Positions 56,561-64,000 of a stretch of 64,000 nt of DNA are shown piece by piece (the first letter of the stretch is position 1; each line of letters starts with the position of its first letter). The stretch is taken from the NCBI GenBank assembly GCA_033032865.1, contig JAWHQI010000016.1, forward strand, positions 18,897,001-18,961,000, in the 5' to 3' direction. Source of the stretch: Dactylorhiza incarnata. Its lineage: Eukaryota; Streptophyta; Magnoliopsida; Asparagales; Orchidaceae. The translations under genes and the position numbers were made by a program. The notes under the pieces were generated by a model, which saw only the letters and a list, made by a program, of their open reading frames with translations, had not been told where the DNA came from and did not search any database.

Positions 56561-57802
56561 ATGGCGTCTCGTGATCTCACTTTTAATGAAGGGCAAGGAA
56601 TAAGTAGACCTCCACTTTTCACCGGAACTAACTATAATTATTGGAGAACGCGAATGCGTTATTTTCTAATTAATTTAGATCTAGATGTCTGGGCTAGTAT
56701 TGAAACACCATATACAACTCCTACTTATATTGTTGGAGAAGTAACCATGGAAAAGCCTAGAGATATGTGGGATGATGGGGATAAAAATAAATGTAAAAAT
56801 AATGCTAAATCTATGAATATTTTATTCTGCGCATTAGATAGGACCAAATTTGATAGAATTTATGCTTGTGAAATTGCTTATGACATTTGGAATTTGCTTG
56901 AAATAACTCATGAAGGTACCTCGCAGGTCAAAGACTCAAAGCTATTCCAACTGGAATCGGAGTTTGAAAGGTTCAGGATGGATCCAAATGAGGACGTGGA
57001 CTCAATGTATACTCGCTTCACCAAGATTTTCAACGCCTCAAAGATTCTTGGGAAAACTTTCTCAAACAGTGACTTGGTGAGAAAGATCCTTCGGTCTCTT
57101 CCTCCGAAGTTCAATCCAAAGGTGACTGTAATTTCTGAATCGCATGATCTGAGGCGGCTCCAGATCGAGAGCCTCATTGGGAATCTCAAAACCCAAGAGG
57201 TTGAACTCAACATTCAAGATGAAGAATACAATAAGGAGCCAAAGAAGAAGGCTTTGGCACTAAAGTCGAGAAAAGAGGATGACAATGATGAAGAAGACGA
57301 GGAGAGTCTCTTTGTGAAAAACTTCACAGAGTTCATGAAGAATCCAGAAAGAAGGAATACCTTCCGCAAGTACTTTCGTAAAGGATCATCTTCCAAAAAG
57401 GAGAAAAAGGAAAAATCAAGCGACGACGATGACGAGCGACCTCCTCCCGAGTGCTTCCACTACAGGAAGACCGGGCATATAAGAAGCCAATGCCCAAAAT
57501 ACCTGAAGGAACAAAAAGAAAAGCGACATAAAGGAAAGGAGAAGAAGAAGGTCTTGAAGGTGGAAATATGGGATGATTCTTCATCTGGTTGCTCAAACGA
57601 TTCGAGTTCAAGCATGGATGATGAGGCAAATTTGTGTCTCATGGGGAGGAACCAAGATCCAACTGATGACAAGTGCAGTGTCCAAAGAGACACTGAGGTA
57701 ATCCCTTCAACTTATGATGATCTTTATGTTGAATATTTAAATACATGCAAATCGTTTGGTAAAAATTTAAAAGATCTTGATCTTCTTAAAACAGGAAAAT
57801 AA
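56561..57802 (+). pseudogene. gag: copia B gag
   Basis: 413 open codons from MASRDLTFNEGQGIS. Capsid wording RPPLFTGTNYNYWRTRM, LDVWASIETPY, VTMEKPRDMWDDGD, EIAYDIWNLLEITHEG, DPNEDVDSMYTRF, LVRKILRSLPPKF, HDLRRLQIESLIGNL. A Lys/Asp/Glu-rich linker, then a knuckle CFHYRKTGHIRSQC (57452-57493) with the second Cys changed to Tyr. Ends prematurely at ...DLLKTGK through a frameshift. The gag tail continues downstream. The ATG lies about 35 nt after the PBS. Confidence 0.9.
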
Positions 57803-58487
57803 AATACTCTTGAAATAAAATCAAAAATTAAATAAAGAAATAATGTCTTGCCAAAAGAATGACAATCATTTGACAAAAGCAAAGTAACATGAAAACGATC
57901 TTTCTAAGGCTCTCTTTAATATCGAATCACTCATGAAAGAAAAGGGAGACTTAGAAATAAGTTTGAACATATCTCTTTCTCAAATTGAAAATGAAAAGAA
58001 AAATTTTGCAAAGAGATGTAGAAATCTAGTAAGTGAAAACATCACCTTAAAAGCCCGAATAAATGATCTTAATATGGCAATAAACAAATTTGGGGTTAGC
58101 CAAAAATCACTGGACATGATTTTGGGCAACCAGTGCCATGGGTCTGCTAAGTCTGGTCTGGGATTTGTCTCTGAAACCTATCGCCCATCGTTGATTACTA
58201 ACGATGGCGTTAGCTCTGTTTCCAAGAATCAAAAATTGTTTTCTAAATATAATTCCTTTACTCCCTCTACCTCTGTGTATACCGGCAAGAGTCAACAACA
58301 GTCACAGAAAAAGGTCTCAACCCCTTTTGTTGCTTGTGCCAATTTCTTATTGTTTGGGCACACCACGGACTCTTGTAGGAAGAAGGGAAAGCGCACTTTA
58401 AAACAAATCTGGGTACCTAAGGTCTCCACCTATGTTATAGGAGGAACCTCATGGGTATCTGGATCTTCACTAACATTTTCTTCTTAG
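57803..58487 (+). pseudogene. gag: copia B gag tail, coiled coil
   Basis: Frame 57933-58487: MKEKGDLEISLNISLSQIENEKK, NLVSENITLKARINDLN (heptad-like), LDMILGNQCHGSAKSG, the palindromic words CATCGTTGATTACTAACGATG (58188-58208) in coding text, then a Cys/His-like segment ending CRKKGKRTLKQIWVPKVS and a TAG at 58485. It corresponds to 53553-54240 of copia A. Confidence 0.85.
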
Positions 58488-60090
58488 GTATGCTGGCAGG
58501 CTAAGGACAAAGGAGAAATGTGGTACTTGGACTCGGGTTCCTCCAAGCACATGATGGGCGATAAAGCAAAGTTACTTAGCCTCTCTAAGAAAAAAGGAGG
58601 AACCATGACGTTTGGTGACAATGGAAAAGGAAGAATTTTAGTCACCGACACAGTGGGTAACTAATCTCTTTCTCTCTTACAAATGTGTTATTTGTAGAAG
58701 GCTTAAAACACAACTTAATTTCTATTAGTCAACTATGCGATAAAGGTCTGAATGTGTTATTTGAGTCTTCTTCAAATCTGTGCAAAATTATTGATCCTAA
58801 GTCTAATAATATTGTACTCACTGCACCAAGAGTTCATAATGTCTATTTAATTACTTTTCATGATCTATCACATGTATCACTTAAATGTCTAATTTCAAAA
58901 AATGAAGAACTTGAATTGTGGCATAGGCGTCTTGGTCACTCTAGCACTAAGTTGATTTTAAAATTATCAAAAAATAAAATTATTAGAGGGTTGCCAATAC
59001 TAAATGGAAATCTATCTTCTTTATGCTCGCCTTGCCGAAAAAGAAAATTTTCAAAAACATCATTTAAAAGTAAAAGTGAAATATCCACCACAAGACCTTT
59101 GCAACTAATTCACATGGACCTCTTTGGGCCAATTAGCACTTGTAGTCTTGCGAGTAAAAAGTACACTTTTGTATTGATTGACGATTTCTCTAGATTCACA
59201 TGGGCTTTATTTCTCACCTCCAAATCCGATGCATTTTCTGAATTTTCAAAACTTTGTAATCGCATTCAAAATGAATTAGACTTAAAAATAAAGTGCATAA
59301 GGTCGGATCATAGAGGGGAATTTGAAAATGATAGTTTCACCACTTTCTGTAATAATCTAGGTATCAAGCATGAATTTTCCGCTCCACGCACCCCCAACAA
59401 AATGGTGTGGTGGAGAGGAAAAATAGAACCCTTCAGGAACTCGCGCGCACTATGTTATCCGAGTATGGGTTGCCTAGATCCTTTTGGGCTGAAGCAGTAA
59501 ATACATCTTGTTATGTTTTAAATCGTATCATGCTTCGCCCTATTTTGAAATTAATTCCATATGAATTATATTACCAAAATAAACCTAATGTATCGTACTT
59601 TCATGTTTTTGGATGTAAATGTTTTATCTTAAATACCAAAGACGCATTAGCTAAATTTGATGAAAAATGCGATGAAGGAGTCTTTCTTGGTTACTCATCT
59701 ACTAGCAAGGCATATAGGATATATAATAAGAAATCTAAAAAGGTTGAAGAGTCTATTCATTTGAAGTTTGATGAAATTATGCCTTGTGTAGATTCTAATA
59801 GTGCAGGAAATGAAGATGAACCCCCTTCACCTTTGGAGCTTGATGACGATGAATCATTTGGAAAGGAGAAAGAAGTAGAACCGGTGCAAGAAGAGTTTGT
59901 GCCTCCAAGCGTGCTTAGATTCACAGGAGATCATCCAAGGGAGCTTATCATTGGAGAACCATCAAGAGGGGTAACTACACGCTCTTCCTTTAATGAATCA
60001 TTTTCTAATTTATGCTTTGTCTCTGAAATTGAACCTAAAAATGTTTCTACCGCTTTAAATGATGAGTTTTGGTTTATTGCTTTAAATTAA
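58488..60090 (+). pseudogene. pol: copia B protease and integrase
   Basis: MWYLDSGSSKHMMGDKAK (protease), a stop near 58660, then from 58685 VEGLKHNLISISQLCDKGLNVLFE, ELWHRRLGHSSTKLILKLS, CSPCRKRKFSKTSF, MDLFGPISTCSLASKKYTFVLIDDFSRFTW (Asp), IRSDHRGEFENDSF (Asp). A one-base loss near 59395 shifts PRTPQQNG; the other frame, from 59407, continues VVERKNRTLQELARTMLSEYGLPRSFWAEAVNTSCYVLNR and an acidic hinge ending ...NDEFWFIALN. Confidence 0.9.
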
Positions 60091-60775
60091 TTAAAGCAAT
60101 AGGGTTTGGAAGCTTGTAGAAAGACCATCTAATCACCCCGTTATTGGTGTCAAATGGATATTTAAAAATAAATTAGATGGAGATTCTAGAATCACTAGGA
60201 ACAAAGCTAGATTAGTAGCACAAGGCTATTCACAAATTGAGGGGGTCGACTTTGATGAAACAGTCGCTCTCGTTGCTCGCCTTGAATCGATTAGAATTTT
60301 TCTTGCATTTGCGAGTTATATGAAGTTTAAACTATTTCAAATGGATGTAAAAAGTGCATTCTTAAACAGGATAATTAAAGAAGAAGTCTATGTAGAATAA
60401 CCCCCAGGTTTTATAGATGAAAAATTTCCAAATCATGTCTATAGATTAGAACAAGCGCTTTATGGTCTAAAACAAGCGCCCCGTGCTTGGTATGAACGTC
60501 TAACATCCTTTTTATTAAAGCACGGTTATAAAATGGGTAGTGCCGACAATATGCTCTTCATTAAGCATATTAATGATGATATAATTATTTTACAAATATA
60601 TGTTGATGATATTATTTTTGGAGCCACTAATGAAGAGCTATGTAATGAAGTTGTACTTGTAATGCAAAATGAATTTGAAATGAGTCTAATTGGTGAATTA
60701 ACTTATTTTTTGGGCTTTCAAATAACCTAAAGAAATGAAGGAATCTTCGTATGTCAATCTAAATATGTTTATGAT
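60091..60775 (+). pseudogene. pol: copia B reverse transcriptase
   Basis: [78 protein letters not shown], a TAA at 60398, PPGFIDEKFPNHVYRLEQALYGLKQAPRAWYERL, ILQIYVDDIIFGAT (catalytic YVDD at 60600-60611) and ELTYFLGFQIT followed by TAA (60728). The metal-binding Asp residues are intact, but the stops prevent full-length protein. Confidence 0.9.
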
Positions 60776-61546
60776 ATGTTAAAACGATTTGGATTTGAAA
60801 ACTTAAAACAAGCTAGTGCTCCAATGAGCGCATCACTAAAATTAGGAAAAGATGAAACTGGGATTTCCATTGACCAAACTTTATATAGAGAGATGATTGG
60901 ATCCTTATTATACCTTAGTGCATATAGACCCGATATTATGTTTATCGTATGCTTATGTTCTAGATTTCAAGCAAACCCAAAAGAATCTCATTTAAAAGCG
61001 GTAAAACAAATATTTAGATATCTTATTGGCACACCTAAACTAGGACTTTGGTATCCAACCAATGATTCCTTTCTATTACATGGGTATTCCGATTCCGATT
61101 ATGCGGGTTGCTCTCTAGATAGAAAAAGCACTAGTGGCACATGCCATTTCTTAGGTCCTTCTCTAGTTGCATGGTCAAGTAGAAAACAAAATTCCATTGC
61201 CCTCTCCACCACCGAGGCACAATATATTGCACCAGGAAGTTGTTGTGCCCAAGCTTTATGGATGACTCAAACCTTAGAAGATTTCAGAATTCATCTAACT
61301 AATATTGAACTCAAGTGTGACAACAAGAGTGCTATTGATTTAACCAACAACCCCGTTCATCACTCAAGATCCAAACACATAGACGTTAGACATCATTTCA
61401 TTAGGGATCACATAAAAAAGGAACATGTTCATGTAAACTTTATTGGAACTGAATCCCAACTTGCTGACATCTTTACCAAGCCTCTACTCGACTCCCGCTT
61501 TGCTCTACTTAGATTAGAATTAGGAGTCTTAGACTTAACAAATTGA
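60776..61546 (+). pseudogene. pol: copia B RNase H
   Basis: 256 open codons: MLKRFGFENLKQASAPMSAS, LYREMIGSLLYLSAYRPDIMFIVCLCSRFQ, LHGYSDSDYAGCSLDRKSTSGTCHFLGPSLVAWSS (Asp), STTEAQYIAPGSCCAQALWM (Glu), LKCDNKSAIDLTNNPVHHSRSKHIDVRHHFIRDHI (Asp), QLADIFTKPL. Natural end ...LGVLDLTN. Confidence 0.9.
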
Positions 61547-62764
61547 AAACTCATCACAAGTTATGAAAAATCAAATAAAAAAAAGGATAAAACTATTTTG
61601 AAGCCACCAAAATATGCTTAAATAAGCCTTCTACTCATTTCCATTTTCTCTGAAATTTCTACCCTAAGAAGGTCTATGTACATACTCCCTATTCCATAGA
61701 TTTTTTTTTCAAAAATCTCTAAAAATCATGTACTGTCCAGGCGTTAACCAGTTAATACCAGACGTTAGTCTTTTTGATCAGATTTAAATTATGTCTTCTC
61801 TGCCATATTTCTGGTATTTCTCTACTGCTATTTCCTTAAATTAATTTGCCTCTTAATTTATTATTTTCACCTCAAAAATACAAATAAATAGATATATAAC
61901 CATTTTAAAAATTTACAAAACTCATGCTTGATTTGCCTTCTAGTATCTTCTAAATTATCTGAAATTTCTACACTATGAAGGCATATATACATGTTATTTA
62001 TTCCAACAATTTTTTTCAAAAACTTTACAAAACAGTGTCCTGTTTCGGCGTTAACTACTTAATGCCAGGCGTTAGTCCTCTTTTGCAAATGTGAAAACTT
62101 TTTTGGGGGTTATTGCCAAATTATTTTTGGTTATTGTTTCTTTTCTAATTTTATATTTATTTTCTGTTAGGTCAATTTTAAAATTCAACAAAAATATATA
62201 TAATCCAAAATCCAAAAATATTTTTTTTCATGTGTTGTTGCTTATCTATATTAAATTATTGTTTGACTATATGTCTTCACATGAGCACAGCATCTTAATC
62301 ATCTATGTTTCAAATGGTCAATCTTATTTGGGCATACACAAAAAGAGTTTCTTAAATGAGCAATTTTAATTTCAAATTTATTAAACACTGTCCTATTTTT
62401 CATTCCTTGACCTTAATCTAATTATGTGCAATGAAATAGTCTATAGATAATTGTGTATGTTTTGCCTAGCATGCCTCTAAGCATGAGCAATATTTTATGT
62501 TAATTAATGATCCATACACACACTTTTTTGATGATCTACATATGTTCATAATCTTCAACTTGCATGATTGTGTAATGGAATAGTTTTAATCTATTAAGAT
62601 ATTTGTCTACATTACTAACACCTTCACTCAAACAATAAATTTCTTGCACATATAGAAGTGATTACTTTCAAAAATAGTATATTGTGTTTACAACAACAAG
62701 TGAATTTCGAGACCTTTGGCCCACTATTACACTAATATGAAATATAAAGCCAAAGATAACTCAA

Positions 62765-62824
62765 CCAAGCACTACTCACCCTCCAGATAAGTCTTAATGA
62801 GCATTGTGAGGTTGAGCACCTTGG
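62765..62824 (+). other. conserved hairpin element, copy 2
   Basis: CCAAG/CTTGG closing pairs, inner stem CTCACCC/GGTTGAG with one mismatch, loop with GATAAGTCTTAATGAGC. Confidence 0.7.
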
Positions 62825-62929
62825 AAAGAATTGTAAAGTGTCTTGTGTAAACACATTATTTTTTATCACTTATATTTGTACACCGGATCACTAAAAATAA
62901 AAATTCAATAAAATTGCTTAAGTGATCCC

Positions 62930-62990
62930 CCAAGCAATACTTCGCTCCCTGATAAGTCTTAATGAGCATTGTGTGGGCGAAGCACCTTGG
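62930..62990 (+). other. conserved hairpin element, copy 3
   Basis: CCAAG/CTTGG closing pairs, inner stem CTTCGCTC/GGGCGAAG with one T-G pair, and the same loop as copy 2. Confidence 0.7.
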
Positions 62991-63774
62991 TTGTTGTAGC
63001 TATTTTGATGTGCCTTGAAATTTTATTCTTGTGTTGATGTGTGAAAGTAAACATAAGGTTACATCCTTAATTGTATTATTTCTAATTCATTATATATGTC
63101 ATGTGTTTTGATTATATCATTTGTATACTTTTATCAAAACACTCTATGCCCACATCATTGATTTTTATAAAATTTCTACTCATGAGAATTGGAACCTATT
63201 GCAAAATTACAAAATTCTCTAAAAACTCATGTAAAAGCACTAGATTATAATGCATGATTTCTACAATGTTTTCTTCACTTGAAATTCGAATTGATTTCAT
63301 TATAGTTATTATCTTGATGTGTATGATAAATCAAGCTTGCCTACCTGTTATAATAACTTCCAGTGTTATTGCTCTATTGTAAAAAACCTAGTGTCATATT
63401 ATTTCTTAACAAAAAATTCTTCTATATTTATTTGCCTAATCTTATTCCGCATTCCTATTTGACTATGCAATGTGTTCCTATGGTTTATCATGCCTACTTC
63501 TAGGATTTTTTTTCATACTTTGTTTCAAACAAGCTTATAAACATTTTCTTGCTAGGTATGTGGTTTCTTTTATTAATCAACACAATGGATTGGAATAATA
63601 TTCATTCACGCTCATCATATCTATTTCCGCTATGCTACTCTCTTCCTTAGCTCGATCACGACTTTCTTTATGCTTAAACTAGAACTTTTAAATTCTATCT
63701 TGGTTTTGTCCCTCATTTGTGTCTTCCTTCCTCTAGTCTTTAATTTAAACTCCACCCTCTTTTGCTAATAACAA

Positions 63775-63900
63775 AAGGGGGAGAATAAAGTGCTAAATCA
63801 TATTGATTAAACGGAGTAGGATTCACTAGATTAAGGGGGAGCATGTATCTAGTATATGTGAGTATTCACTAAGGGGGAGCATTTTCATAGGGGGAGCATT
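63775..63900 (+). promoter_or_regulatory. cluster of polypurine-tract-like sequences
   Basis: AAAAGGGGGAGAATA (63775), TTAAGGGGGAGCATG (63831), CTAAGGGGGAGCATT (63869) and ATAGGGGGAGCATT (63888). The element at 4838-11651 has a comparable multiple set before its 3' LTR. Confidence 0.75.
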
Positions 63901-64000
63901 CTTAAATGATCTATAATTCTTATCACTATCTTATAATTGCTTAGTGTCATATATATTTATAAAAACACAAATTCTTTATCTATGAATCTGATTTATCTCT

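Larger units (their letters stand above)
55312..64000 (+). mobile_element. SIRE-like copia B, 3' LTR beyond the window
   Basis: 5' LTR 55312-56511, PBS, gag, pol to the end of RNase H (61546), then at least 2.4 kb of non-coding 3' region with repeated polypurine tracts. Inserted into the integrase of copia A in the same orientation. All domains are present but interrupted. No env-like frame of convincing quality is seen downstream of pol. Confidence 0.9.
61547..64000 (+). other. non-coding 3' region of copia B
   Basis: At least 2.4 kb, AT-rich, no convincing ORF. It holds two palindromic word pairs (61738-61771 and 62046-62077), a hairpin in duplicate (62765-62824 and 62930-62990) and at least four AAGGGGGAG-type tracts (63775-63900). 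The 3' LTR must start after base 64000. Confidence 0.8.

Noticed and set aside
62091..62369. 92-codon hydrophobic frame after copia B pol, possible env-like protein
   Set aside because: It begins with GTG, lies in very AT-rich DNA that inflates Phe/Ile/Leu/Lys content, and has no matching frame in the related element at 4838-11651.

Overview
The window is plant nuclear DNA made almost wholly of LTR retrotransposons and their fragments. The evidence is PBS sequences complementary to initiator tRNA-Met (TGGTATCAGAG type), Ty1/copia and Ty3/gypsy gag-pol reading frames broken by stops and frameshifts, TG...CA long terminal repeats, 5-bp target-site duplications (TSDs), AT-rich spacers and poly-G/poly-C runs. 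I see no host gene, rRNA or tRNA gene, or CRISPR array. It looks like heterochromatin of a flowering plant with a repeat-rich genome; I cannot name the species.

Layout. 1-2314: 3'-truncated copia (minus strand) with gag fused to integrase by deletion. Its LTR end faces a tiny TRIM-like element (2318-2618) across a palindrome. 3153-4837: LTR relic with tandem repeats, invaded by a 6.8-kb SIRE-like copia derivative without pol (4838-11651, minus, TSD TACCC). 11652-15650: non-coding, with a dense TTGAC cluster. 15650-17780: gag plus LTR relic (minus). 17899-22768: gypsy LTR-like relic carrying a Tekay/Del-type solo LTR (19979-22459, TSD GTTAT) that contains a 5S-rRNA-like segment and a tRNA-like segment. 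22769-35040: another LTR-like relic, split by a second solo LTR of the same family (23053-34463, TSD CATGC/CGTGC). That LTR is itself split by a 7.5-kb copia-like element with gag plus an unrecognised second ORF (23127-30639, TSD CAAGC) and by a copia-type solo LTR (32016-33760, TSD AGTAG/GGTAG). 35533-36957 and 50762-51025: Tat-like gypsy pieces (minus) separated by a Tekay-type chromovirus (36958-50733, plus). The chromovirus gag is split by a copia element (38126-44513, minus, TSD GAGAA). 51038-55311: SIRE-like copia A (plus), truncated in its integrase by related copia B (55312 to beyond the window end).

Every polyprotein is disabled, often at active sites (DTG to DTR, IDD to IGD, zinc-knuckle Cys to Tyr, CGA to TGA).

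The most unusual patterns are: (i) short GC-rich palindromic words, different for each element, that occur in the LTR and again inside the same element, with related words in unrelated gypsy and copia LTRs; (ii) a ~60-nt hairpin with changing stem and conserved loop, seen three times in SIRE-like 3' non-coding DNA; (iii) a tRNA-5S chimera beside a 102-bp inverted repeat in a solo LTR; (iv) an 81-nt GT-AG intron-like insert between gag and protease of the chromovirus; (v) a gag-plus-unknown-ORF element without pol.
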